Shown: piece after piece, positions 21,098-31,215 of the stretch
Layout: each line of letters begins with the position of its first letter
How positions within the stretch are numbered: position 1 is the stretch's first letter
The notes under the pieces: model-generated
Databases searched by the model: none
Told to the model about the DNA's origin: nothing
Seen by the model: only the letters and a program-made list of their open reading frames with translations
Program-made: the position numbers and the translations under genes
Source: Prorocentrum cordatum
Taxonomy: Eukaryota > Sar > Dinophyceae > Prorocentrales > Prorocentraceae
Assembly (NCBI GenBank): GCA_963575745.1
Contig: CAUYUJ010014615.1
Span: 1,930,006-1,994,005 of the forward strand
Length of the DNA: 64,000 bases
Reading direction: 5' to 3'

Positions 21098-21860
21098 GCA
21101 GAGACTGACCCCGGACTGACCCCGGACTGACCCCGGACTGACCCCGGACTGACTCCGGACTGACCCCGGACTGACCCCGGACTGACCCCGGACTGACCCC
21201 GGACTGACCCCGGACTGACCCAGGACTGGCCCCGGACTGACCCCAGACTGGCCCCAGACTGGCCCCGGACTGACCCCAGACTGATGACCCTGGACTCAGG
21301 ACTGACCCCGGACTGACCCCGGACTGACCCCGGACTCACCCAGGACTGACCCCGGACTGACCCCGGACTGACTCCGGACTGACCCCGGACTGACCCCGGA
21401 CTGACCCCGGACTGACCCCGGACTGACCCCGGACTGACCCAGGACTGGCCCCGGACTGACCCCAGACTGGCCCCAGACTGGCCCCGGACTGACCCCAGAC
21501 TGATGACCCTGGACTCAGGACTGACCCCGGACTGACCCCGGACTGACACTCCAGGACTGACCCCGGACTGACCCCAGACTGGCCCTGGACTGACCCCAGA
21601 CTGACCCCGGACTGACCCCGGACTGACCCCGAGCTGACCCCGGACTGACCCCGGACTGACCCTGGACTGACCGCGGACTGACCGCGGACTGACCCCGGAC
21701 TGACCCCGGACTGGACCCCGGACTGACCCCGGACTGACCCCAGACTGACCCCGGACTGACCCCGGACTGACCCCGGACTGACCCCGGACTGACCCCGGAC
21801 TGACCCCAGACTGACCCCGGACTGACCTTGGACTGACCTTGGACTGAACCCGGACTACAA
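21098..21860. repeat. 11-bp minisatellite (GGACTGACCCC)n with ~219-bp higher-order unit
   Basis: About 65 units of 11 bp. A rare variant CTGATGACCCTGGACTCAGG occurs at 21281 and again at 21500, within matching variant contexts, so a ~219-bp block was duplicated. On minus it reads as an 11-residue repeat (SVRGQSGVSPG). Confidence 0.9.
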
Positions 21861-22140
21861 TGGCAACGACAACATCTTCTCAGCATCGTTCCCGGGGACA
21901 TATACTCCATATTGAGGCCCCAGCTCGGTAAAACTAGACTCGGTAAAAATAGATCTCGGCTAAACTAGGTCGGCATCTGATATCTATTTTAAACGAGTGG
22001 AGTGTAGGCGGATCGAGAGGCCTGCCCTTAAAATCTGAAAACCCCCACATTTCTGGCTGGGTAGAGATTCAAAAAAACAGAGGCAGAAGCCTGGAATGGG
22101 GAATTCCCCGCTGCAGTGTCCTGGCGGAGAACCGCGGGCA
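21861..22140. other. Spacer without a supported gene
   Basis: Mixed sequence with one further AAAATAGATCT motif near 21944. Nothing else is supported. Confidence 0.4.
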
Positions 22141-22147
22141 ACGCGTT

Positions 22148-22650
22148 CTCCTCCTCCTCCTCCTCCTCCTCTCCTCCTCCTCCTCATCCTCCTCCTCGTC
22201 CTCCTCATCGGCCTCCTCCTGCTTCTCATCCTCCAGGCCTTCGATCTTCCTGTCGTGACCTTGGCTTTCCTCCTCCACCCGAATCTGCTCCTGCAAAACG
22301 CGTCAAGGGCATCGTCCGCAAGAGAGGCGCGCAGCGAGAGGAGTCGCGCGCGGCGGCGGGCGGGTCCCCTGGACGCGCGCGTCCGACTCTGCCACCTGAA
22401 AGCTGAACGACTGCGACGCCAGGTCGACCTCCCCCCAGCCGCGCCCCTCCTTCTGCCTCTCCTCCTCGTCGTCCTGCTTCTCCTCCTCCACCTCCTCCCC
22501 CTCCTTCCCCCGACCCTCCCCTTCTCCATAACCTTCCTCCATTCCTATCCTCCTGCCCACCCTCGTCCCCTGTGCTCCCCCTCCTCGTCCTTCTCCTCCT
22601 TGTCCTGATCTCATCCTCACACTCTTCTCATCCTCCTCCACATCATCCAT
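22148..22650. repeat. TCC/CTC-rich pyrimidine tract with a GC-rich insert
   Basis: Runs of CTCCTCCTC at 22148-22205 and 22455-22650 flank a mixed GC-rich segment. Leu/Pro/Ser frames result on plus, Glu/Arg on minus. No domain was recognised in the insert. Confidence 0.6.
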
Positions 22651-22654
22651 CTCC

Positions 22655-22721
22655 TGATAACCACCACCATCACCATCACCATCACCATCACCATCACCAC
22701 CACCACCACCATCATCATCAC

Positions 22722-22793
<72 letters not shown>

Positions 22794-22823
22794 AATCATC
22801 ATCATCATCAGCAGCAGCTTCAG

Positions 22824-22869
<46 letters not shown>

Positions 22870-23520
22870 TTCATCATCGTCATCATCATCAACATCAGCA
22901 GCATCATCATCAGCATCATCATGATCAGCATGATCATCGTCATCCGCAGCATCATCATCATCATCAGCAGCATCATCACCATCACCGTCACCATCATCAT
23001 CAGCAGCAGCATCATCACCGTCATCATCATCATCATCATCATCCTAACCACTATAGTCGCTAGAATCACTATCACCATCATCATCAGTATCAGTATCAGT
23101 ATCAGTATCATCGTCGTCATCATCATCATGATCATCAACACCACTATCAGCATCAGCAACAGCAGCATCATCAACCTCGTCACCACCATCAAACCCACCA
23201 CCATACTCGTCATCATAATCATAATCATAATCATCGTCATCATATTCATCATCATCAGCATCGCCATCACATTCATTATCATCACCATCACCGTCATCAT
23301 CAAGCATCATCACCACCATTATCGACATCATCATCATGATCATCATCCGCATCATCATCATCATCATCATCATCGTCATCGTCATCGTCATCGTCGTCAT
23401 CATTTTCATCATCATGATCGTCGTCGTCATCATCATCATCAGCATCAACATCCTCATCATCACCAGCATCACGGTCGTCGGCACTATCATCACCATCCAC
23501 TCCTTGTCATCCTCATCCTC
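22655..23520. repeat. Degenerate (CAT)n / (ATC)n array
   Basis: About 860 bp of CAT repeats with frequent CAC, CAG and CGT changes. It is more diverged than the array at 5988-6590, so probably older. Confidence 0.95.
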
Positions 23521-23958
23521 TGCATGCTCCCCCTACTCCTCCGTCTCCTCATCCTCCTCCACCCGCTTCCCCCCTCCTCCTCCACCTCTTACTCCGCATC
23601 ATTTATCTGTCCTCCTCCCTCCTTTTCGTTTCCCTCCGTCCCCTCATCATCCGCAACAATTACACAATAAGAATGCTACTCTCCTCTTTCCCCCGAGTGT
23701 GTCCAGAGAGTGGCCGCCATCCCTCCACGTTCAGGTTTTTTGCATTTGTTTTGCGCGAGCGAGCTTCTGGTTCGTAGCTTCTGAATTAGATCACTTCGCG
23801 TCGTGTTTGTCTCCGCACTGGATTTGTGCGAACTGGCTTTTCATATGGTTTAGGACATCTGATCGTTTACATTTTTCACGAATGCTGCTCTCGCTGCAGC
23901 GTGGGCCTACTTTTTGGATCGGAGCTGTGCTCCCGTTGCTCAGAACGGCGTTCCCGCC

Positions 23959-24102
23959 TCAGCGTGGGCCACTTTCCTGGATCCCACAGGTCTCGCAGCC
24001 ACCACAACTCCCACAGGACCCACAAATGTCGCAGGCCGCCAAGCAAGTTCCACAAGTCCCGCATGTTTCGCAAGTCTCGCATGCTATCCAGGTCCAACTC
24101 AT
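23959..24102 (-). CDS. Small Cys-every-third-residue ORF (CXX repeat)
   Basis: The minus strand from ATG at 24102 encodes 47 residues: MSWTWIA, then CETCETCGTCGTC, LAA, CDICGSCGSCGGCETC, and a short tail to TGA. Eleven Cys fall exactly every third residue with one four-residue step. Such spacing would favour metal binding, as in metallothionein-like proteins. The same DNA is a 9-bp periodic repeat, so it may instead be a small minisatellite that happens to be open; the plus strand reads as a Pro/Gln-rich peptide. No splice or promoter evidence was found. Confidence 0.3.
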   Translation of the reverse strand: MSWTWIACETCETCGTCGTCLAACDICGSCGSCGGCETCGIQESGPR

Positions 24103-24281
24103 GCTTGTCGGTGGGGTTGTCCAGCTCGTCGATGAAGTTGGGCGGGTGCATCATGCACGGTATCCCGCCTGTGTACAACCCCCCCCCCCCCCTCCCCTGT
24201 CGCGAACCGCGGGCTCGAAAGGCAAGCTGCGAGCGAAACTCGCAGCACGTGGGTGGGCCGGTGCGGAACATGTACTCCCCC

Positions 24282-24287
24282 GTGGGT

Positions 24288-24319
<32 letters not shown>

Positions 24320-24332
24320 TATATATAGTGTC
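24282..24332. repeat. (AT)n / (ATAC)n microsatellite
   Basis: A short AT-rich dinucleotide run. Confidence 0.9.
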
Positions 24333-24611
24333 GCACAACCTGCCATGTGGGCTGCACTGGGCTAATTTACGTTGAACACGTTTGCGGTGATGCAGATCAA
24401 GAGGAAAAAGGTTGGTCTGTACCATATACCTGATTAGCATCATTGTCATCACCAACTTCATGTTGGTGATATCCAGTCAAGACACGTATGGATCTGACAG
24501 GATAACCAAACAAAAGGAACATGCTTCGGGCATCTGAACAGCCCTGAGACTTCATCATCACAGGCTTGAAATCCGGCCAGCCTGCGTCATCTACATCGTG
24601 GCCGTTCCCCC

Positions 24612-25180
24612 GTCGGAAGACAAGCGTGATCGCCACCAACGATCTGCCATACAGTCAATCCGCGTAGTAAGGATGCGCGATAAGGAGGCAAGGGCCTTGG
24701 ACGCCCATGTCAAAGTCTTTCGAGCGGGGCGCGACCAACGGCAGTGGCCAAAGATGGACCGAGGAGGCTAGGATGCAAGGGTATCCTTGGGTAGATTGCC
24801 CATCCTTACTTTGCGGGTTGACTGAAATCTCCCTCGCGGGACGCTCCCGAGACGAATAGGGGGCAGAGCATGCAGAAGACAAGCACAATCGTCACCAACG
24901 AATGGCCAGACTCTCGCGCGGGACGCTTCCAGACGCTCTAACGGCTGAAATGTTATGGTCGTAGAGGTAGTCGGCGCATCTCAGATACAGTACCCGCCAG
25001 CAACCCATTTGTCGACCCTCCCCGTCAGAAGGCAAGCGTGATCGTCACCGACGATCCGCCAGAATCTCCCTCACGGGATGCTTCTGCAATGAACAGGGAG
25101 GGTAGCGACGTCAAAACTGAAATTGATGAAGTGCTGCTCGTCGAAGCCGATGAACTGCAAGGTGGGAAAAATAAGGAACG
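24612..25180 (-). repeat. Tail repeats of the 9-kb retroelement, lower-coordinate copy
   Basis: The block GTCAGAAGGCAAGCGTGATC..ACGATCCGCC..AATCTCCCTC occurs near 24612, 24872 and 25024 in diverged form, and once at 36673-36720 in the corresponding place of the other element copy. It probably belongs to the 3' (or inter-unit) part of the element. Confidence 0.5.
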
Positions 25181-25299
25181 CTTGCAAAGAGTCCATATGC
25201 TAGCCCTTGCTCGTCAGATCCGCGGCTGATCTGACCACGATCAGAAGACCGTCGTCGGAGTCAGGGCAGAGGGCTCCATCATGAAACAGAGTGAGACGC

Positions 25300-26030
25300 A
25301 CCAGTGCACTAATGGGTGCACACGGCGAAGAAGAAGCCCCTTGCGAGTCTCATATGTCGAGTGTGTTTGCACGTGGCATCCACCTCCTCGAAATGATAAC
25401 ATCTGGGCTTATTTCCTGCGCTCATCGAGACGACTGTTAAAGATGTCTGGCGTGAAGCGGCGGCCCGCCTTCGCAGATGCCGCTTGTTGGCCAGTGCATG
25501 TCTCCTTCGTCCAAGTCGCAAAACGTCGGCATGAACATTTGCTGCTGCAGACGATGCGCTTGACTCGTGGTGCTTGGTTCCAAACAGTAGGTGACAGCGC
25601 GTGGACGTTTGCTCGGCCACCGTCTGGTTGGGCAAAAGTCGTTTTCTTGAGCGTGCAACGCGTGGCCCTTGAGGCCGCAGAGAGCTGTCTTGCTGAGTCC
25701 ATGCCGTCGCTGTTTCTGTTGCTTAGATTGGAACTGCATTGGTAGGTTTTGAGCCCGTGGTCGGGACCGCAGCCAGAGTTTGTCCTCCAAAAATAGCGGC
25801 CACTGTCGGGGATTCCAAATTTGGAGGTTGCAAACATGGCGGTGGTGTGGACCCCCATACTGGCACAATAACCGCTGGGAAATATCGTGTCGCAGTGATC
25901 CTTGCCGTCTCGAAGATGACTGCCATGGAAACATTGAACATCAGGAAGCAAGGTCGGCATAGACAACCAATTGCAGGTCTCATGCTCAGAGCAACCAACG
26001 ATCGCGCTGGCTTCGTGCTATCCTGTTTAT
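25300..26030 (-). pseudogene. Unidentified conserved segment of the retroelement, distal part, lower-coordinate copy
   Basis: Three minus-strand frames carry pieces of a protein also present at 37.0-37.7 kb. FETARITATRYF matches FETAAATEIQYF. WNQAPRVKRIVC..C matches WNPAPRLKCIKCC. CYHFEEVDATCKHT matches a second Cys pair in the other copy (ITCTKC). The conserved Cys positions suggest zinc binding. Both copies are broken in several places. It lies 3' of RNase H in reading order, or 5' of a following tandem unit; the phase is ambiguous. The upper boundary (~26.03 kb) is where homology to the other copy is lost, at the edge of the inserted LINE. Function unknown. Confidence 0.45.
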
Positions 26031-26755
26031 TATATGGTAAACCATCGGCGAGGGCTCCACTTTGCAAAAAACTGACATACGCACCGCCGCAGTTTTTTTT
26101 GGGGGGAGACGAAGGAGGAAAGCAGAGAGGATCGAAGCGGACAGAATTCGAAACCGCTCGCAGCGCTATCAAAATTGGACAGCATGCATTGTGTGAAGCC
26201 CTTGTGGCGCCCAACCGCACTTAAATGACACACAATCGCAGCCGACCGCAATGCAGAGCGTAGCGGAGACAAAAACACGATCGCCCCGGACCCGGGCTGG
26301 AAAAACGAGGAGGAACAGGAGGAGGCGGAAGGAAGAAGGAAGAACTAAAGCTGCACAGCGGAGCCAACAGGTGGAGCAAAGTTGTTCTGCCCCTTCCTAG
26401 GAACCCAACCTAGAACGATACGTATAACTCCAAGTCGTATCGGTGAAACCGGGAAGGGGAAGGGAGAGAGGAAAACGAGGGAGACGGCACAGGAGCACCT
26501 GTTGGAGTATGGCAGCGAGGAGTTATGAGTCGCATAACACCCATGGGAACCGTCCGCAGTCCCAGATGGCGGCCAGGCACGAGCGTGCGCAGTCACATCG
26601 GAAGTCGAAGAATACCTCACCTGCAGCCCTTTGGCTGCCCAGCCACAGCTGGGAGAAAATAAAAGAAAAACGGCCACAATCCAGAAGAGGAGGAGGGGGA
26701 GGCAAGAGGACCAGACCAACGACGACAGAAACAAGACAAGGCGGAGGAGGGGGAA
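26031..26755. other. Distal part of the inserted sequence, no gene recognised
   Basis: A GA-rich, poorly structured stretch between the resumed retroelement homology and the 140-bp repeats. Frames to ~150 codons exist but show no motif. It probably belongs to the same insertion as the LINE at 27.5-29.0 kb. Confidence 0.35.
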
Positions 26756-27190
26756 CTGCCTCGCATTGAAAACTAACTGTGCCAGAAACAAGGATACCGC
26801 CACACAGTGTTTCACAGAGCGTTATCCTAAACACTGGCGGAATTTGGGTGTACCGGCCTATCCGTGGCACTATCGGCCACGCGGCCGGGACAGAGGCTGC
26901 CTCGCACTGAAAGTAGCTGTGTCAGAAACAAGGATACCGCCACACAGTGTTCCACAGGGCGTTCTCCTAAACACTGGCGGAATTTGGGTGTACCGGCCTA
27001 TCCGTGGCACTATCGGCCACGCGGCCGGGACAGAGGCTGCCTTGCATTGAAAGTAGCTGTGTCAGAAACAAGGATACCGCCACACAGTGTTTCACAGGGC
27101 GTTCTCCTAAACACTGGCGGAATTTGGGAGTACCGGCCCATCCGTGGCACTATCGGCCACGCGGCCGGGACAGAGGCTGCCTCGCATTAA
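26756..27190. repeat. 140-bp tandem repeat, three copies plus a partial
   Basis: The unit beginning CTGCCTCGCATTGAAA recurs at 26756, 26896 and 27036 with only a few differences, and a fragment starts at 27176. Copies are 97% alike or better by eye. They lie just beyond the coding end of the minus-strand LINE, where 3'-UTR repeats would be expected. Confidence 0.85.
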
Positions 27191-27499
27191 CGTCACCGAG
27201 TCTATCCGCTCGGAGAAAATGAATCGCAGTTGCTCCGAAGTGACGTGCGGCGGTATGCAACACACAGGAAACAAATATTACACGCGTGCGGCGCGATGCA
27301 TCACAGAGGCGGCGAACCGAAGGAAGGGTGGGGTGGTGCACAAGCGTCGGGGCCAGGGCATGCACCACCTATTTTGCACAACTTCGAGCGGCAGTCCGCT
27401 CGCAGGCTGTCCTGCGAGCGTGGCCGAACAAAAAAATAAACGCATGGGCCGGCGCCAAAAGGAGGCACTGTCAGCGGAAGCCCGCAGGAGAAGGAGAGG

Positions 27500-29015
27500 A
27501 CGAAGAGGAGGAGAAAGCAGAAGAAGGGAAAACGGGCGGCGCTGGCGCCGCCAGCGGCGCCTCCCTGGCATCTCACGCGCCGCCCGCGGGCTGCGGCCGC
27601 GCGCTACCGGGTCCACGCGGCAGCCAGTACACGACGGAGGCCATGGTGACCAGCGGCCGCCTCGCGTGCGTACTGTAGGAGTGCTTCTGCGGCGTCGGCG
27701 GTACCCCCATGACGTCTGGCACAACTTGCCGAGTGCGCGGCGTAGAGGACCAACGCGCGCTACGCGAGCTCGGTGGCCGACTGCTGATTGTGTGGCGTGT
27801 GGAGCGCGAGAAAGTTGTCGAGGCGGTCCGTTGGCGTAGCCCGTTGGAGACCAAGCTTCCGCTGGGCGAAGTCCAACAATACCGGGCACGCCGCGTAGTG
27901 TCGCAATGAATCTTGGTGGTGGCCGCATCCAAAAATGCAGGCGGCGGTATCCCCAAAACGACTTCTGGTGACCCAGCCGTTGCAAAGCGCGCGGAACGTG
28001 GCAAACCACACCCTGGGGGGGACATCTTGGGCAATACCTCGCAGAAGCCCGACTGCACGAGCAACTCGGCGTCCAGGGAGAAGGAGGAGGGGGAAGTGGT
28101 CCATGTGCCGGCGGAGCTCACGGTAGACCAACTCCCGCTCATCGGTCCCCAAGCGGAGGACGACCGTCTTCTGCCAGTCCTTCTGGGCCACGTCGCGCGG
28201 CGATTGCCCGCGAAGCAGGGCGGAGACGGTAAGGGACTCGTTCTGGGCAGCCCGCTGTAGCCTGGCGTATGCGCGCGCCAAGTTCGCAAGGATGTTGGTG
28301 TCGACCCACTCGCGCCAGTGAGCCAGACGATGTATGAATGAGCGGTCCCCGATAACTCGTTCCATGTCCCTGTGGCGACGCACGATGTCCAAACCGCCCT
28401 GGCCCGCGTTCTCCCACCGGACCACCCGGCACTTTGCGGCCGCAGCGATGTCGAACAAGTTCGGCAGCTCAGCCTGGAAGCCCAGGAAACGGAGGTTGCG
28501 GAGCATGCACGGGAAGGTCCAGACCCTTGGGCCCCGAAAAAGTGTTTTGCTCACCTTGCGCTCGATGTCCTCCCAGTTCCCTGGAAGGTTCAGGAGCTGT
28601 GCGAGGAAGCAGAGGACGGGAACGATGTAGATCCTGTAAGCGAGGATGGTGTTGAAGGGGCCGCATCCGACCTGCTGCCAGAGCTGGGCCCGCTCCTGGA
28701 ACTTGGCGACCGCTTTCGTCCACGATTGGTCTCCCCTGCCCGGCCCCATGCAGAATCCAAGGTACGTGGCGTGTCGTTGGATGGCAAAATCGCTCCAGAC
28801 GCGTGCATATTGTTGTAGGTCGTTCCGGACGTCCCCCTCGTCGTGAAGCGTGACGGGGACCCATGCCGTCTTCCCGTGGCGCAGCCGCAAGCCAGAAATT
28901 GCGCGGTACTCCGTGAAGACGCGCTCCAGGATGCCTGCCTCGGTGAGGGCGTTCGGGAGTACGGCGGCGATGTCGTCCGCGTATGCCCGGGGCGTGACTA
29001 GCGGAGTCAATCGCT
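27500..29015 (-). pseudogene. 5'-truncated LINE: reverse transcriptase from YADD to C-terminal zinc motif
   Basis: The minus strand encodes the second half of a non-LTR reverse transcriptase. It begins RLTPLVTPRAYADDIAAVLP (YADD catalytic box at 28983-28972), then GLRLRHGKTAW (the RT 'GL..N..KT' element), a thumb-like segment (KFQERAQLWQQVGCG) and a long C-terminal region. Near 27.9 kb is a Cys/His motif CIFGCGHHQDSLRHYAACP, typical of post-RT domains. The open frame runs to 27760 and related sequence continues in other frames to about 27.5 kb. The finger and N-terminal palm are absent. Sequence upstream of ~29.02 kb in the same open frame belongs to another retroelement, so the 461-codon frame is chimeric. 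5' truncation is usual for LINE insertions. Confidence 0.75.
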
Positions 29016-29740
29016 GGAAGAACCGCAGTGCTGAAGAACCTGCCCGTTCTCCCCAGGGCGATGTTCTCTCGGTCCTCGCTGGGCAAGCAAGCCAGGATGC
29101 CAATCGCAATCGTGAAGTCAATCGAGTGACCCACCCATGCCGCACTCAGCGGGCAGGTTTTGGCCCCATCGCAACACCATTCCAATCCTGGAAATGACCG
29201 CGCCAGTGCAGGAAACATTTGCTGCTGATCTGCCCAGTCATCTGGTTTGACGTGCTCCGGGGTCGCGGGTGAGAATGTCTACGGCGTCCCACTCGAAGTC
29301 CTGGCATTCGGCGCCACCGGGCCCTATCCCTATCCAGGGGAGGTCGTCCTCGGTGCCCACTCCATGGGGTTGGCCGCGAGGTCAGGAGCAGGCGGCGTTG
29401 ACGACGAAGTCGCTGAATGTGATGTTGTCGTCGTCGCTGGGCGAGGCTGCTCTCCATTCAGACGTCGGTGCGCAGTGGCTGCCGGGGGTGGTGCACTGGG
29501 CGTCCTGGCTCTCGATGGCGTTGATGTCGTAGCTGGTGCAACAGGTGGGCCATTGATGCCTTGGCGTGCTTCAGCTGGTGCGCGGTCACAAACAGGAGCA
29601 TCGACATCATCCCCATCGACGCCCGAATCGACGCCCAAGTTTGCCAAAGGGTCTTTGCCGTCAAAGTCACCCGAACGAGCTCCAGCATCATCTTATCATT
29701 GCCGAATCTCTGCCTGGAGATAAGCATGAATATGTTCGCA
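29016..29740 (-). pseudogene. Unidentified conserved segment of the retroelement, proximal part, lower-coordinate copy
   Basis: Minus-strand frames share order and motifs with 37.8-38.5 kb. GDFDGKDPLA matches GDLDGDDPWA, NAIESQDAQ matches DAIESQDIQ, TTPSRARTPSA matches TTPSRARTSSA, and ACLPSEDRENIALGRTGRF matches PCLPSKGSDSAAVERAGGHF. The reading frame changes several times. It follows RNase H on the minus strand and is interrupted at ~29.02 kb by the 5'-truncated LINE; the rest resumes at ~26.03 kb. The acidic, Pro/Ser-rich composition does not match a family I recognise. Confidence 0.5.
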
Positions 29741-29763
29741 CTGGGTATTTCGCACGCCCCGTC

Positions 29764-30470
29764 TCATGGCGTGAGCGCGGCCGCTCGTGAACATACGATT
29801 CGCGCAGTTGTGACCTGCGAGGGGTAGCACAGCTGTTGATCGCATATGTGTTGTTGCAGAATAAGGGTAGGCAGAGCGCGCTGCCTCGCTGCTTCCACCG
29901 CCCGTGCTGCCGCGCGTTTGCACTCCCACAAGGGGTGCTCCTCTGCCGAGATGTCCTCCTGCGTCTTATGGGCCTTGATCTTCTGGATGGCATCGCGCTC
30001 AACTCTCTTGGCCTTGATGCCGCGCTCGACAGCTCGCCAGAGATCCCGGCGGGTCTTCGGCATGATCTCCTCTTCTCTGAGGATGGCTGACGTCAGTCTC
30101 GCACAAGGCGCCGAAGCAGTCAGATCAGCCGGCGGGCATCATGCCCAACGCACACGATGTCGAACTGCAGCTGCTTCAGCCCGTTGAGCTCCCCGCGCAA
30201 CTGACAGAAATGGCATATTGATTTTCGTGGCATGGTTGCGGCCGCAATGCAAAGAGTACCCGCTGCGACTGAATCGCAGGTCACTCGCCTGTCTTGGACA
30301 AGCTCCGCCGGCACTCACCACCATGAAACCGTTCTCATCCTTTCTCTGTTCGTATATGTTCGTTGATATCTCCACGACGTGGTGGGGGTGGAAACGGTGG
30401 ATCTTCAGGGAATAGGCCTGCGCCAAACTCATCGTGTTCAGGTCGGTGAAGCATCGTGCCACAGTGCTCC
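29764..30470 (-). pseudogene. RNase H domain of the retroelement, lower-coordinate copy
   Basis: The minus strand reads ENGFMVVSAGGACPRQASD, then in a neighbouring frame RGELNGLKQLQFDIVCVGHD (the helix and strand that carry the second RNase H acidic residue), then AIQKIKAHKTQEDISAEE followed by WECKRAAARAVEAARQ (the K-AH..T and A-rich last helix of retroelement RNase H). RNase H removes RNA from the cDNA hybrid. At least two frameshifts separate these pieces, so it cannot be functional as read. The other copy is at 38.72-39.2 kb. The APE-RT-RNase H order is that of I-clade-like LINEs. Confidence 0.6.
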
Positions 30471-31215
30471 GTGCACGGTGGTTGTGCCATTAGTGAACCC
30501 AGCGCGTACAGGTTCAGCAAGTTCTTGCGCTGTGAGTCCCAGTTCGAGCACTCGAGTACGACGTGGCCCATGTCCTCTACCTTTGCCTAACAGAACGTGC
30601 ATGCCCCATACGCTTCAAAGCCAATGATATGTGCCAGTCTGGGGCCAGTGGTGGTGCCGCCTCGGAGGTGCGGCCGCAGGAATGGCACCTCAGCCATCGT
30701 GAGCTTCGGGGCCGTGGTGTCCTCGGCACTCAAGGAGATGGTCGCAGGGACCAGCGTCCGCTGAGGTTTCTCGTCATCTGGATCATCATATAGGTCATCT
30801 TTTCCTCCAGCCAGAGCACGGTTAGCACGTCGAACGACTGCCGTAGTCATGCGGTAGCCCAGCTGCGAAGGACCCTTCATGTCTGTCCTTTTGGCGAGCT
30901 GCTTGTCGCTGCCCATGATGAGCTGACGCAGACTGCACGCGAGGTGCGCAGCCATCCAGCCTCGAGGTTGGCCCGCCATCGAAATCTCGCGGTCTGGAGG
31001 CCAGGCGACAAGTGGCAAGGGGCCAGGTCCACCTGGGCGCCTTCGACGCTGAGAAACGACGACCGATGGGTCCTCCAGGAATTGGCCTGCAAAGCTTCCT
31101 ACGGCATATCACCAGGCTCTGCTTGGCCAAGCTTATCAACCTGGCCGCGCTGCGCGATATGAAAAGGCGCCGTGCGATATAAAGGTTGGCCAAGTGATGC
31201 TTGGAATGGACCAAT
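30471..31215 (-). pseudogene. Post-RT connection domain and zinc knuckle, lower-coordinate copy
   Basis: The minus strand reads REISMAGQPRG, then IMGSDKQLAKRTDMKGPSQL and ends GFEAYGACTFC, followed by an in-frame TAG and AKVEDMGHVVLECSNWDSQR. Together C-x2-C-x9-H-x4-C forms a zinc knuckle (about 30546-30608) cut by the stop. Related sequence in the other copy is EIS/AIAMAGQTQG and IIPNDKQLSKIMDMQGP at 39.5-39.7 kb. Post-RT knuckles of this type are common in non-LTR elements. Confidence 0.6.

Noticed and set aside
22655-23520. Met/Asp-rich ORFs as calcium-binding proteins
   Set aside because: They come from a degenerate CAT array; acidic runs reflect the GAT strand.
25739-26224. 161-codon plus-strand ORF as a gene
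   Set aside because: The minus strand here matches the other retroelement copy at protein level over part of the span; the plus frame is a shadow.
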